Shown: one piece after another, positions 17,030-26,185 of the stretch
How the letters are laid out: every line of letters starts with the position of its first letter
How positions within the stretch are numbered: the stretch's first letter is position 1
NCBI RefSeq assembly: GCF_016734765.1
Contig: NZ_JAERQE010000001.1
Span: 248,001 to 312,000 of the forward strand
Direction: 5' to 3'
Length of the DNA: 64,000 bases
Source: Microvirga soli
Lineage (GTDB): Bacteria > Pseudomonadota > Alphaproteobacteria > Rhizobiales > Beijerinckiaceae
Position numbers and translations under genes: made by a program
Notes under the pieces: generated by a model
Told to the model about the DNA's origin: nothing
Databases searched by the model: none
Seen by the model: the letters and a program-made list of their open reading frames with translations, nothing else

Positions 17030-17199
17030 CTCTGCTCAATCAACACAGCCGGCTCTAATGGCTCAAAACAAACAGGCATCCCCTTATGGCCCGCTATCGC
17101 AGCGGCTTCCGGAGTGCGTATCAGCTGAATGTCATGTGATCGATTCCCGCCTCGTTTCCTGCGGGCCGACCTCGAATGACAGAAGGTCAGTGCTTCACC

Positions 17200-17850
17200 T
17201 CACAACATCCCCTCGCCCTGCAGAAACGGATTGCTCTGACGCTCCTGTCCGATGGTGCTCATGGGGCCGTGGCCGCAGATGAAGGTGATGTCGTCGCCCA
17301 GCGGCAGGAGCTTGTCCTTGATCGAGCGGATCAGCGCCTTGCCGTCGCCGCCGGGAAGATCCACGCGTCCGACGGAGCCCTGGAACAGCACGTCGCCCAC
17401 GAGCGCGAAGCGCTGATCTTTCGACACCAGCACGACGCTTCCGGGCGAATGGCCGGGACAGTGCAGCACGTCCAAGGTGAGATCGCCGACAGTGACCGTG
17501 TCGCCCTCATTGAGCCAGCGGTCCGGTGTGACGGCGCGCGCCGGAAAGCCATAAGCCTGCCCCTGTTCCGCGAGCCGGTCGAGCAGAAAGCGGTCTGCCT
17601 CGTGCGGGCCTTCGATGGGGACGCCGAGATCCTCCCGCAATTCGGCCGCGCCCCCCGCGTGATCGATATGGCCGTGGGTGAGGATGATCTTCTCGACGGT
17701 GACGCCGCTCTGCGCGATCGCCTCACGAATGTTGTCGAGATCGCCGCCGGGATCGACCACGGCCGCCTTCTTGGTCTTCTCGCACCACAACAGGGTGCAG
17801 TTCTGCTGGAACGGCGTTACGGGGATGATGGCGGCGCGAACGTCTGGCAA
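17200..17850 (-). CDS. MBL-fold hydrolase, glyoxalase II-like (YcbL type)
   Basis: 216 residues from a TTG start at 17850, chosen because AAAGGA lies 7 bases upstream and family members begin at this point; longer in-frame extensions look non-coding. Zn-binding residues are in THGHIDHAGG, the later His in CPGHSPGS and the Asp in VGDVLFQGSVGR, with ICGHGP near the end. The family hydrolyses thioesters such as S-lactoylglutathione or acts on persulfides. Divergent from the glutathione-dependent formaldehyde genes, which supports a glutathione-thioester substrate. Confidence 0.87.
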   Translation of the reverse strand: MPDVRAAIIPVTPFQQNCTLLWCEKTKKAAVVDPGGDLDNIREAIAQSGVTVEKIILTHGHIDHAGGAAELREDLGVPIEGPHEADRFLLDRLAEQGQAYGFPARAVTPDRWLNEGDTVTVGDLTLDVLHCPGHSPGSVVLVSKDQRFALVGDVLFQGSVGRVDLPGGDGKALIRSIKDKLLPLGDDITFICGHGPMSTIGQERQSNPFLQGEGML

Positions 17851-17991
17851 GGTCTGATCCTTTGCTTGTCGAAGAGACACATATGACCAGCAGGCGCATC
17901 TGGGAAGTCTCTGACATCGACGCCGCGTCGCTTGACCTTGTGCTGCCACGGTTCACATAGTCCCTCACCGAATCAAAACGAGGACACGAGC

Positions 17992-19104
17992 ATGGAAACC
18001 AGGGCCGCCGTGGCGTGGGAGGCTGGCAAGCCGCTCACCATCGAGACCATCCGCATCGAAGGACCCAAGGCCGGCGAGGTGCTCGTGGAGGTGATGGCAA
18101 CCGGCGTGTGCCACACGGACGCCTATACGCTCTCGGGCCTCGATTCCGAGGGCAAGTTCCCGGCGATTCTCGGCCATGAGGGCGCCGGTATAGTGCGCGA
18201 GGTCGGCGCTGGCGTGACGACGCTGAAAGTCGGCGATCACGTGATCCCGCTCTACACGCCCGAGTGCCGCAACTGCAAATCCTGCCTGTCGCGCCGCACC
18301 AATCTCTGCACGGCGATCCGCTCGACTCAAGGCCAGGGCCTCATGCCCGACGGCACGAGCCGCTTCCGCTGCGATGGCGAGACGGTGTTCCACTACATGG
18401 GCTGCTCGACCTTTGCGAACTTCACCGTGCTGCCGGAGATCGCGCTCGCCAAGGTGCGCGAGGACGCCCCCTTCGACAAGATCTGCTACATCGGCTGCGG
18501 CGTCACCACGGGCATCGGCGCGGTGCTCTATACGGCGAAGGTCTGGCCCGGTGCGAACGTGGTGGTGTTCGGCCTCGGCGGCATCGGTCTCAACGTGATC
18601 CAGGGCGCCCGCATGGTGGGCGCCGACAAGATCATCGGCGTCGACATCAACCCGGCCAAGGTCGAGATGGCCAGGAAGTTCGGCATGACCGACTTCATCA
18701 ACCCGAAGGAGATCGGCAACGACAAGGTCGTGCAGGCCATCGTCGATCTCACAGGCGGCGGCGCGGATTTCTCGTTCGACGCCACCGGCAACACGGACGT
18801 GATGCGCCAGGCGCTCGAATGCTGCCACCGCGGCTGGGGCGAGAGCATCATCATCGGCGTGGCGGAAGCCGGCAAGGAGATCGCCACCCGGCCGTTCCAG
18901 CTCGTCACCGGCCGCGTCTGGAAGGGCACGGCCTTCGGCGGCGCGCGCGGGCGCACGGACGTGCCGAAGATCGTGGATTGGTACATGGAGGGCAAGATCA
19001 ACATAGACGATCTGATCACCCACACCATGCCGCTCGACGAGATCAACACCGCCTTCGACCTCATGCACGAGGGCAAGTCGATCCGCTCCGTCGTCGTCTA
19101 CTGA
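17992..19104 (+). CDS. frmA: S-(hydroxymethyl)glutathione dehydrogenase (class III ADH)
   Basis: 370 residues, normal for class III alcohol dehydrogenase. Catalytic zinc site around [12 protein letters not shown] and GHEGAG; structural zinc site [18 protein letters not shown]-binding [15 protein letters not shown]. It oxidises the glutathione-formaldehyde adduct to S-formylglutathione and also reduces S-nitrosoglutathione. The ATG at 17992 follows GAGGA. S-formylglutathione hydrolase begins 11 bases after its stop, giving the complete two-step formaldehyde detoxification operon. Equivalent symbols in other genera are adhC and flhA. Confidence 0.96.
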   Translation: METRAAVAWEAGKPLTIETIRIEGPKAGEVLVEVMATGVCHTDAYTLSGLDSEGKFPAILGHEGAGIVREVGAGVTTLKVGDHVIPLYTPECRNCKSCLSRRTNLCTAIRSTQGQGLMPDGTSRFRCDGETVFHYMGCSTFANFTVLPEIALAKVREDAPFDKICYIGCGVTTGIGAVLYTAKVWPGANVVVFGLGGIGLNVIQGARMVGADKIIGVDINPAKVEMARKFGMTDFINPKEIGNDKVVQAIVDLTGGGADFSFDATGNTDVMRQALECCHRGWGESIIIGVAEAGKEIATRPFQLVTGRVWKGTAFGGARGRTDVPKIVDWYMEGKINIDDLITHTMPLDEINTAFDLMHEGKSIRSVVVY

Positions 19105-19115
19105 TCGGGAGAGGC

Positions 19116-19964
19116 ATGTTGAGTTTCGAGACCGTATCGCAATCGCGCTGCTTCAACGGCACGCAGTTTGTCTATCGCCATACGTCGCGGGAGACCGGCA
19201 CGCCCATGCGGCTGGCGGTCTTCGTGCCGCCGCAGGCGAAAGACCGCAAGGTGCCGGTGGTGTGGTTCCTCTCGGGGCTGACCTGCACGGAGGAGAATTT
19301 CACCGTGAAGTCGGGTGCGCAGCGGGTCGCCTCGGAACTCGGCCTGATGCTGATCGCGCCCGACACCAGCCCACGTGGCGAGGGTGTGCCGGACGATCCG
19401 GAGGGCGCTTACGATTTCGGCCTGGGTGCCGGCTTCTACGTGGATGCGCTTCAAGAGCCATGGGCGAAGCACTACCGCATGCGCTCCTATATCGAGCGCG
19501 AGCTGCCGGATCTCATCGCCGAGAGCCTGCCGGCAGATATGAGCCGCCAGGGCATCACCGGCCACTCCATGGGCGGACACGGAGCGCTCACCATCGCGCT
19601 CCGCAACCCGGATCGCTTCAAGGCCGTCTCGGCCTTCGCGCCCATCGCGTCGCCGATGAACTGCCCCTGGGGCGAGAAGGCCCTGTCGGGCTACATCGGC
19701 GCCGACCGCTCGGCCTGGCGCGAGTACGATGCCTGTGTGCTGATCGAAGGCGGTGCGCGCCTGCCCGACCTCCTGGTCGACCAGGGCAGCGGCGACAGCT
19801 TTCTCGAAAGCCAGCTCAAGCCGCAGCTGCTGGAGGAGGCCTGCGCCAGGGCAGGTCAGCCCCTGACCCTGCGTCGCCAGGAAGGCTACGACCATTCCTA
19901 CTTCTTCATCGCCACCTTCATCGAGGATCACCTGCGCTGGCATGCACAACGGCTTGGCATGTAA
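19116..19964 (+). CDS. fghA: S-formylglutathione hydrolase
   Basis: 282 residues, start ATG at 19116 behind GGGAGAG. Alpha/beta-hydrolase of the esterase D group: LSGLTCTEENF at the oxyanion region, nucleophile Ser in GHSMGGHGAL, catalytic His in EGYDHSYFF. It releases formate and glutathione from S-formylglutathione, completing the pathway begun by the upstream dehydrogenase. Cytoplasmic. Confidence 0.95.
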   Translation: MLSFETVSQSRCFNGTQFVYRHTSRETGTPMRLAVFVPPQAKDRKVPVVWFLSGLTCTEENFTVKSGAQRVASELGLMLIAPDTSPRGEGVPDDPEGAYDFGLGAGFYVDALQEPWAKHYRMRSYIERELPDLIAESLPADMSRQGITGHSMGGHGALTIALRNPDRFKAVSAFAPIASPMNCPWGEKALSGYIGADRSAWREYDACVLIEGGARLPDLLVDQGSGDSFLESQLKPQLLEEACARAGQPLTLRRQEGYDHSYFFIATFIEDHLRWHAQRLGM

Positions 19965-19990
19965 CGCTCGTCAAAGCCTGGGGCAGACCC

Positions 19991-20566
19991 TCAACCTATG
20001 CCGAACAGCTCAGGGTGTCTGAGCTGCAAGGCCTGGATCAGCACCAGTGTCTTCATGTCCGTGACTGTGCCCTGCTGCAGCATTCCCATAAGCTTATCGA
20101 GGCCGATCTCCAGCACCTCGATGTCCTCATGCTCCTCGGCCAGGCCTCCACCCTCCTCCACCCGGTCGGCGCCCGTGTAGGGGGCTAGGAACAGGTGCAG
20201 GCGTTCCGTGGTGATGCCGGGGGTGGACCATGCGGTGACCACCCGTTCCAGGGTCTGAAGGCGAAGGCCTGCCTCTTCCATGGCTTCGCGCTTGGCGCAG
20301 GCCTCCGGCTCGTCCTCGTCGAGCAGCCCGGCCACGGCTTCCAGGAGACTGGGCTGCCCCTCCACATGCATGACAGGCGCACGGAACTGCCGAACCAGGA
20401 TGACTTTGCGGGCCTGCGGATCGTAGGGCAGCACGGCCGCCGCATCGGCACTGTTGAGGACCTCCCGGGCCATGGTGCGGCCGTCCGGCATCCGGACCAT
20501 CAGCTTGAGAAGCTTGCGCCAGCCCTCATGGAGGGTTTCGACCTGCTCGATCTTATAGCCTGACAC
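19991..20566 (-). CDS. NudK-type Nudix hydrolase
   Basis: 191 residues from a GTG at 20566 with AGGAGA upstream; a TTG 30 bases earlier is an alternative. The Nudix motif is AGLLDEDEPEACAKREAMEEAGL, one residue shorter than the usual box, as in E. coli NudK (GDP-mannose hydrolase). STPGITTERLHLFLAPY corresponds to the NudK downstream segment. Likely hydrolyses GDP-mannose or a related sugar nucleotide; ADP-ribose remains possible. Divergent from the SIR2-like gene. Confidence 0.85.
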   Translation of the reverse strand: MSGYKIEQVETLHEGWRKLLKLMVRMPDGRTMAREVLNSADAAAVLPYDPQARKVILVRQFRAPVMHVEGQPSLLEAVAGLLDEDEPEACAKREAMEEAGLRLQTLERVVTAWSTPGITTERLHLFLAPYTGADRVEEGGGLAEEHEDIEVLEIGLDKLMGMLQQGTVTDMKTLVLIQALQLRHPELFGIG

Positions 20567-20696
20567 GTCCTGCTCTCTCCTGTTCACTGTGTTCAACCTA
20601 TGACAACACCCGAAACGCTCAAGTTGTCCCTGATCTCATAATGAAGCTTAAGAGCAGCTTCGTGCGTTAAGGCAGGATACCGCTAAGGAGAGTGGC

Positions 20697-21521
20697 GTGC
20701 TCGAGGATCTGGTTTCCGCCGTCAGGACAAAGCAGGCGATCCTGTTCGCCGGCGCCGGCGTCTCCATGACGGTCGGCCTGCCCTCCTGGAGCACCCTGAT
20801 CGAGCACATCGCGGACGAACTCAAGATCGACCTCTCCGACTTCAAGGGCACGGACCTCAACTACCTGACGCTCGCGGAATATTACCGGCTCAAGCAGGGC
20901 AGCATCGGCCCCCTGCGCAGCTGGATGGACCGGAACTGGACCATTCCGGACGACACGCTCAGGAAGTCCCGCGTCCACGAGCTGATCTGCAAGCTCGACT
21001 TTCCGATCGTCTACACCACGAACTTCGACCGAAACCTCGAGACCGCCTACGACCTGCACGGCAAGGAATACGTGAAGATCGTCAACGCGAAGGACATCGC
21101 CCGTGTCCGCGAGGGCGTGCCGCAGATCGTGAAGTACCACGGCGATTTCGATGACGATGGCTCCATCGTCATCGCGGAGACCGATTATCTGGAGCGCCTC
21201 TCCTTCGAATCGCCTCTCGACATCAAGTTCCGCTCCGATTCTCTGGGCAAGACCATCCTGTTCATCGGCTACAGCATGACGGATCTCAACATCCGCTTCC
21301 TGATGCACCGGCTCTGGAAAACGTGGGCCGGGTCGGGCTACGAGCGCGACCGGCCGCAATCCTACGTGTTCATGCTGCGCGCCAACCCGGTGGAGCAGGC
21401 TGTTCTCGAGCAATGGGGCCTGCAGGTGCTGATGGAGAAGGAGTGCCCGCCGGAGAAGGCGCTCGAGAAGTTCCTGACCAACCTCAGCAAGGCCGTCGAG
21501 AGGGACGAGGATAGCGTCTGA
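20697..21521 (+). CDS. Stand-alone SIR2-like protein
   Basis: 274 residues, GTG start at 20697 behind AAGGAGAG. The fold is SIR2-like: LFAGAGVSMTVGLPSW (nucleotide-binding GAG loop), VYTTNFDRNLE (conserved Asn), VKYHGDFDD (catalytic-type His) and ILFIGYSMTDLNIRFLM near the end. There is no zinc-finger Cys set of sirtuin deacetylases, so it belongs with SIR2_2-type proteins, whose defence relatives hydrolyse NAD. Unlike Thoeris, AVAST or DSR proteins it carries no extra sensor domain, and no obvious defence partner is adjacent. Function unassigned; an NADase or ADP-ribosyl role is inference. Confidence 0.8.
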   Translation: MLEDLVSAVRTKQAILFAGAGVSMTVGLPSWSTLIEHIADELKIDLSDFKGTDLNYLTLAEYYRLKQGSIGPLRSWMDRNWTIPDDTLRKSRVHELICKLDFPIVYTTNFDRNLETAYDLHGKEYVKIVNAKDIARVREGVPQIVKYHGDFDDDGSIVIAETDYLERLSFESPLDIKFRSDSLGKTILFIGYSMTDLNIRFLMHRLWKTWAGSGYERDRPQSYVFMLRANPVEQAVLEQWGLQVLMEKECPPEKALEKFLTNLSKAVERDEDSV

Positions 21522-21580
21522 TTGGCACCGGCACCGCCTTGTGCCAATCTGCCCGCCCTTCAAGTTCACAAGCTGATTTC

Positions 21581-22906
21581 ATGGCCGCCGCAGAAAAACG
21601 CCGTCTTTCCTTCCGTGATGTTCTGACCGACGGGCGCATTGCCCTCATGCTGCCCTTGGGCTTCTCGTCGGGCCTGCCCTTCCTGCTGGTCTTCAGCACT
21701 CTGTCGGCCTGGCTGCGGGAGGCAGGAATTTCGCGGACCGAAATCGGGATGCTGAGCTGGGTGGCGCTGGCCTATTCCTTCAAGTTCCTCTGGGCTCCCA
21801 TCGTCGATCGCTATGATGTGCCGGGTCTGGCAAATCTCCTCGGGCGGCGACGTGGCTGGATGGCGTTTGCCCAGATCGTCACGGCCCTCGGCATCGTCGG
21901 CATCGCCATCAGCGATCCGCAGACGAGGCTTCCCCTCACCATCGCATCGGCGCTCCTCGTCGCCTTCGCATCGGCGACGCAGGATGTGGTGGTCGACGGC
22001 TGGCGCATCGACGTGGCCTCCACTGAGCGGCAGGGCATGATGGCTGCTTCCTATCAGCTCGGCTATCGGCTCGCCCTGATCTGCGCGGGCGCGGGTGCAC
22101 TTTACATTGCGGAGTTCGTGAACTGGCGCAGCGCCTATCTGGCCATGGCGGTGCTCATGGGTGTCGGGCTCATCGGCACGCTCCTGGCTCCGCGCGGCAA
22201 CGAGAGCGCCGTGCGCGAACGTCTTCCGTTCACTGCAGCCATCACCGAGCCGCTTACCGATCTCTTCCGGCGCAAGGGGCTGATCCTCATCCCAATCCTC
22301 GCGCTCATCGCCTGCTTCCGCCTGCCCGACTTCGTCGCCGGCGTCATGGCGAACCCGCTCTATATCGATCTCGGTTTCTCCAAGACCGATATCGCCGACG
22401 TGTCGAAGCTCTACGGCATCTGGGTCGGGATCGCCGGCGCCTTTGCGGGTGGCCTGGCGCTGACACGACTCGGTCTGTGGTGGACGCTGCTGATCGGCGC
22501 CGTCATCGCCGCCTCGTCGAACCTGATGTTCGCCTGGCTTGCTTTCGAGGGAGCCGACAAGCTCCTGTTCATCCTCTCGATCAGCATCGACAATTTCGCC
22601 TCCGGCTTCGCCGGCTCAGCTCTCATCGCCTACATGTCGGGCCTGACGTCGCCAGGCTTTGCCGCCACGCAATACGCCCTTCTCAGCTCGCTCTACGCCC
22701 TGCCGGGCAAGCTCATCGGCGGTGCGTCCGGCGCGGTGGTGGACGCCTACGGCTATCCCCTCCTCTTCACCGCTACCGCCAGCATCGGTATCCCGCTGGT
22801 GATCCTGTGTTTTGTCGTGCGGCGGGACACGATGAGTACAGTGGCCGAGAGGGACAAGAAATTGGATGAAACCGCGCCTGTCGTCGGGGCCGGGTCGAGG
22901 GCATAA
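21581..22906 (+). CDS. ampG: AmpG-like MFS permease
   Basis: 441 residues, 12 or more membrane segments. AmpG features are the N-terminal LPLGFSSGLPFLLVFSTLSAWLRE, FLWAPIVDR, the ATQDVVVDGWRID motif and ASGFAGSALIAYMSGL in the second half. AmpG imports GlcNAc-anhydro-MurNAc muropeptides for peptidoglycan recycling, consistent with the AmgK and MurU genes elsewhere in this window. The RhtX/FptX siderophore importers share parts of this pattern, so the symbol is likely but not certain. ATG at 21581. Confidence 0.82.
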   Translation: MAAAEKRRLSFRDVLTDGRIALMLPLGFSSGLPFLLVFSTLSAWLREAGISRTEIGMLSWVALAYSFKFLWAPIVDRYDVPGLANLLGRRRGWMAFAQIVTALGIVGIAISDPQTRLPLTIASALLVAFASATQDVVVDGWRIDVASTERQGMMAASYQLGYRLALICAGAGALYIAEFVNWRSAYLAMAVLMGVGLIGTLLAPRGNESAVRERLPFTAAITEPLTDLFRRKGLILIPILALIACFRLPDFVAGVMANPLYIDLGFSKTDIADVSKLYGIWVGIAGAFAGGLALTRLGLWWTLLIGAVIAASSNLMFAWLAFEGADKLLFILSISIDNFASGFAGSALIAYMSGLTSPGFAATQYALLSSLYALPGKLIGGASGAVVDAYGYPLLFTATASIGIPLVILCFVVRRDTMSTVAERDKKLDETAPVVGAGSRA

Positions 22907-22914
22907 GTTCAAGG

Positions 22915-23013
22915 GTCATCCCGGGGCTGCGCAGCAGAACCCGGGATCGTACGACGAGAAGTACGCCTTATCCTGATTGCGATCCCGGATCGGCTTACGC
23001 CGTCCGGGATGAC
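22915..23013. repeat. GTCATCCCGG palindromic repeat, copy 1
   Basis: About 99 bases bounded by GTCATCCCGG and CCGGGATGAC, with internal AACCCGGGATCG and CGATCCCGGATC segments. Located between the convergent ampG and SDR genes. Same family as the copies near 23.8, 26.1 and 42.4 kb; able to fold into a long branched hairpin. Confidence 0.85.
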
Positions 23014-23029
23014 GCGTTAAGGCTTGAGA

Positions 23030-23782
23030 CTAAACCCAGCCGCCATCCACGAGATAAGTCTGCGCCGACATGGCGCTGGAATCGTCGGACCCTAGGAAGA
23101 GCGTGAAGTTGGCGATGTCCTGCGGTACGAGCTTGCGCTTCACGCATTGACGCTTAAGCAGCTCCGTCTCGCCTTCCGGCGTCAGCCAGAGATCGATTTG
23201 TCGCTGCGTCATGATCCAGCCCGGGACGAGGCAGTTGACGCGAATGTTCTTCGGCCCGAGTTCGCGCGCCAGTGCGCGGGTCAGTCCGACTGCAGCGGAT
23301 TTCGCGGTCTTATAGGCTGCAAAGGAATCGTCGCTCACCATGTAGCTCGTCGAGCCCATGTTGATGATCGAGCCTCCGCCGGCCTTTTCCATGTCAGGCA
23401 GCACGGCTTGCGCGGCAAAGAACTGGTGGTCGAGGTTGGTGGCGAAGCGCTCCCGCCAGTATTCCGGTGTCACCTGATCGATGGTGTGGCGGTCGTCGCG
23501 CGCTGCGTTGTTGACGAGGATCGTGATCGGGCCGACCGCCTCGCTCGCACGCCGGATCGCTGCCTGAAAGGCCGGAATGTCGCGCACGTCGCTGTGCTCG
23601 AAATGCACGCCCTCGCCGAGTTCCTTGGCCAGCGCCTGACCGGCCTCGGCATTGTAATCAAGGACGGCAACCTTGCTTCCTTGCGCGTGGAATGAACGCG
23701 CGATGCTCTCGCCGATGCCACTGGCGCCGCCGGTGATGAGCACGGTCTTGCCCTTCAGGGAGCCGTAAATGGTTTGGGTCAT
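23030..23782 (-). CDS. SDR oxidoreductase, D-xylose 1-dehydrogenase-like
   Basis: 250 residues. Rossmann motif LITGGASGIGESIA, NNA motif VLVNNAARDDRH, active-site YKTAK with upstream Ser in MGSTSY. The start (YGSLKGKTVLITGG), the NNAxxDDRH segment and the VPGWIMTQRQ and YLVDGGW segments closely resemble the Caulobacter-type NAD-dependent xylose dehydrogenase (XylB) that begins oxidative pentose degradation. Last in line after xylFHG, supporting xylose or a related aldose as substrate; L-arabinose is an alternative. Confidence 0.85.
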   Translation of the reverse strand: MTQTIYGSLKGKTVLITGGASGIGESIARSFHAQGSKVAVLDYNAEAGQALAKELGEGVHFEHSDVRDIPAFQAAIRRASEAVGPITILVNNAARDDRHTIDQVTPEYWRERFATNLDHQFFAAQAVLPDMEKAGGGSIINMGSTSYMVSDDSFAAYKTAKSAAVGLTRALARELGPKNIRVNCLVPGWIMTQRQIDLWLTPEGETELLKRQCVKRKLVPQDIANFTLFLGSDDSSAMSAQTYLVDGGWV

Positions 23783-23812
23783 GAATCCTCACATCTTTCA
23801 AAAGGGTAAGTT

Positions 23813-23914
23813 GTCATCCCGGGGCTGCGGAGCAGAACCCGGGATCGCATGACGAGAAGTGCGCCTCATTCTGCTCGCGATCCCGGATCTTTGCTGCGCT
23901 CCGTCCGGGATGAC
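23813..23914. repeat. GTCATCCCGG palindromic repeat, copy 2
   Basis: About 102 bases between GTCATCCCGG and CCGGGATGAC, with internal ACCCGGGATCGC and GCGATCCCGG. Lies in the gap between xylG and the SDR gene, so it would be in the operon mRNA. Confidence 0.85.
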
Positions 23915-23922
23915 GCCGACTA

Positions 23923-24702
23923 TCAGCTCGCGCCCGGCCCCGGTGTCGCGCCTGCCGGGCACTTGCCGAGGATGATCATGCCGAGCACCTCGTCCTGCGT
24001 CACATCCTGCACATTGGCGGAGCCCACGAGCTTTCCGTTCTTCATCACGCTGACCCGGTCGGCAAGGCCGAACACATCGTGGATGTCATGGCTGATGAGG
24101 AAGATGCCGATACCCTCCTTCTTCAGCTGCAGCACGAGATCGGCCACCTGCTGGGTCTCGGCCGGTCCGAGCGCCGCCGTCGGCTCGTCCATGATGAGCA
24201 CGCGGGCGTTGAAATAGATCGCGCGTGCGATCGCCACCGATTGCCGCTGACCGCCGGAAAGCGCCTTCACGGGTTCCTTGAAGCGGCGGAAATGCGGGTT
24301 GAGCCGCGCCATCACCTTGCGGGTCTCAGCCTCCATGGTGGCATCGTCGAGGGTGCCGTAGGGGGTGAGAACCTCGCGGCCGAGGAAGATGTTGCCCGCC
24401 GCATCGATGTTATCGGCGAGCGCCAGGGTCTGGTAGATCGTTTCGATGCCGTAGCGCTTGGCATCGCGCGGCGTCGAGATATCGGCATGTTCGCCATTCA
24501 CGTAGATCTCGCCCGCATCCGGCTTGTAGGCGCCGGACAGGATCTTGATCAGCGTCGACTTGCCGGCCCCGTTGTGGCCGAGCAGGCCCACCACCTCGCC
24601 GGGACGGAGGTCCACCGATACGCCATCCACGGCCTTGATGCCGCCGAAGGCGATGGAGATGTTGCGCATTTCGACGAGAGGCGTCGTTCCATTCGTTGGC
24701 AT
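23923..24702 (-). CDS. xylG: Xylose ABC transporter ATP-binding protein (single-domain)
   Basis: 259 residues from the ATG at 24702 with AGAGG upstream; the longer open frame into xylH is antisense-frame noise. Walker [14 protein letters not shown]-loop, signature [15 protein letters not shown], Walker [14 protein letters not shown]-loop LISHD. Classic E. coli XylG has two ATPase domains in about 510 residues. This protein has one and must act as a homodimer, the short form common in FrcA-type sugar importers of this order. Between xylH and the SDR gene. Sugar inferred from xylF and xylH. Confidence 0.9.
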   Translation of the reverse strand: MPTNGTTPLVEMRNISIAFGGIKAVDGVSVDLRPGEVVGLLGHNGAGKSTLIKILSGAYKPDAGEIYVNGEHADISTPRDAKRYGIETIYQTLALADNIDAAGNIFLGREVLTPYGTLDDATMEAETRKVMARLNPHFRRFKEPVKALSGGQRQSVAIARAIYFNARVLIMDEPTAALGPAETQQVADLVLQLKKEGIGIFLISHDIHDVFGLADRVSVMKNGKLVGSANVQDVTQDEVLGMIILGKCPAGATPGPGAS

Positions 24703-24713
24703 GTTGCCTCTCC

Positions 24714-26012
24714 TTACTTGATGCGTCGGCGATAGAGGCTGTCGACCCACACGGCCAGGACGAGCACCGCGCCGACGACGATGTTCTGCAGCGGGGTGTC
24801 GACGCCGAGCAGCACCATGCCCGATTGCAGCGACTGCATGACGAGGGCGCCCAGCATCGCGCCCGCGATGGTGCCGACGCCGCCCGCCAGCGATGTGCCG
24901 CCGATCACCGCAGAGGCAATCACGTAGAGTTCGTCGAGGGTGCCGGCCGCGTTCGTTGCGGCGTTCAGGCGCGCGGTCGAGATGCAGGCGGAGATGCCGC
25001 AGAGCAGGCCCATGAGGCCGAACACCTTCATGAGCGTCCAGCGGGTGTTTATGCCCGACAGTTCCGCGGCCTCCGGATTGCCGCCGATGGCAAAGACGTA
25101 GCGGCCGAAGCGCCGACGCGTGGCGATGAAGGTCATCACCAGTCCGACCACGATGGCGATCAGCACCGGCAGCGCGACGCCATGCGGGATGAACAACCCG
25201 CCCTCCGGCCATGCGATGCCATTCGCCTCGGCCCAGCGGCGCGCCGTGCCGGCGGGCAGCGGGTAGGCATTGGCAAGGGCAGCCGCCGTGAGAACGATGC
25301 CGCAGGCAAGCGCCGCAATCACCGCATCCGCCCAACCCGGCCGAACGGGAAAACCGAAGCGCAGGCGCCGGCGACGCGAGAAGCCGAGCGCGATGATGAT
25401 CAACCCGCAGGCGACAGCCGCGATGACCCAGGTGGTGGTGGCGCCGAGCGCACCCTCAACGCCGCCGCCGAAGGCCTTGAAGCGCGTGTCCATGGGCGCG
25501 ACGGTCTGACCCGTCGTGACCCACCAGGCCGCGCCGCGCCAGACCAGCAGGCCACCGAGCGTCACGATGAAGGACGGGATGCTCAAGTAAGCGATGAGCC
25601 AACCCTGGAAGAGCCCGATGGATCCGCCGACCGCCATGGCCAGCACCACAACGAGCGGCGCCGTCAGCGGGTGTTCGAGCCCGAGATAGGCCGGCAGCCA
25701 CTGCACCTGCGCTACGCCGATGATCATGCCGACCACGCCGAGAATCGCCCCCACCGACAGGTCGATGTTGCGCGTGACGATCACGAGCACCATGCCGGTG
25801 GCCATGATCGCCACGGAGGCGGTCTGCACAGACAGGTTCCAGAGGTTGCGCGGGGTCAGAAAAACGCCGCCGGAGAGAAGATCGAAGCCGATCCAGATGA
25901 CGGCGAGCGCCGCCAGCATCCCGAGCATGCGGGCATCGATCTCAAGCTTCGACAGGAATGAGCCGGACGCGGCACTCGGCGGCGGGGCGGTACTGGCAAC
26001 AGGTGCGGTCAT
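24714..26012 (-). CDS. xylH: Xylose ABC transporter permease
   Basis: 432 residues, with about 12 hydrophobic segments after a short cytoplasmic N-terminus. The carbohydrate-uptake-2 (RbsC-like) family motifs are [36 protein letters not shown] and [19 protein letters not shown]. Its length and the long insert around residues 220-270 fit XylH rather than the shorter RbsC. Eleven bases upstream of xylG, hence co-transcribed. Permease of a high-affinity xylose importer. Confidence 0.9.
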   Translation of the reverse strand: MTAPVASTAPPPSAASGSFLSKLEIDARMLGMLAALAVIWIGFDLLSGGVFLTPRNLWNLSVQTASVAIMATGMVLVIVTRNIDLSVGAILGVVGMIIGVAQVQWLPAYLGLEHPLTAPLVVVLAMAVGGSIGLFQGWLIAYLSIPSFIVTLGGLLVWRGAAWWVTTGQTVAPMDTRFKAFGGGVEGALGATTTWVIAAVACGLIIIALGFSRRRRLRFGFPVRPGWADAVIAALACGIVLTAAALANAYPLPAGTARRWAEANGIAWPEGGLFIPHGVALPVLIAIVVGLVMTFIATRRRFGRYVFAIGGNPEAAELSGINTRWTLMKVFGLMGLLCGISACISTARLNAATNAAGTLDELYVIASAVIGGTSLAGGVGTIAGAMLGALVMQSLQSGMVLLGVDTPLQNIVVGAVLVLAVWVDSLYRRRIK

Positions 26013-26036
26013 TGGAATGGCTCGTCATGTAAAAAT

Positions 26037-26174
26037 GTCATTCCGGGGCCGCGCAGCGGAGCCCGGAATCCATAGCCGCCAACAATGCAGGATGAAGCAC
26101 AGAGGCCTGTGCAAAGTCCTGAAACGCTAGTGTTTATGGATTCCGGGCTCGCGCCAGAGGCGCGCCCCGGAATG
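26037..26174. repeat. GTCATTCCGGGGC palindromic repeat, copy 3
   Basis: About 138 bases with perfect 13-bp ends GTCATTCCGGGGC and GCCCCGGAATGAC, plus inner GCCCGGAATCCATA / TATGGATTCCGGGC arms. A variant (CATT rather than CATC) of the other copies. It sits between xylF and xylH in the transcribed region. Confidence 0.85.
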
Positions 26175-26185
26175 ACAGCGTTAGA

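Noticed and set aside
18264..19115. N-terminal extension of the fghA frame through frmA
   Set aside because: The frame is open but overlaps frmA; the ATG at 19116 has a good ribosome site and gives the normal family length.
20697..22906. SIR2-like gene plus MFS gene as a two-gene defence system
   Set aside because: The MFS protein has AmpG features, which explain it through peptidoglycan recycling; no TIR, nuclease, STAND or other defence partner is present.
22907..23029. tRNA, small RNA or CRISPR in the palindromic-repeat gaps
   Set aside because: The dyads match the dispersed GTCATCCCGG repeat family; no cloverleaf, CCA-like end or regular direct repeats with spacers.
24696..25961. 421-codon plus-strand frame opposite xylH
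   Set aside because: Highly charged His/Arg/Asp-rich product typical of antisense to a membrane-protein gene.
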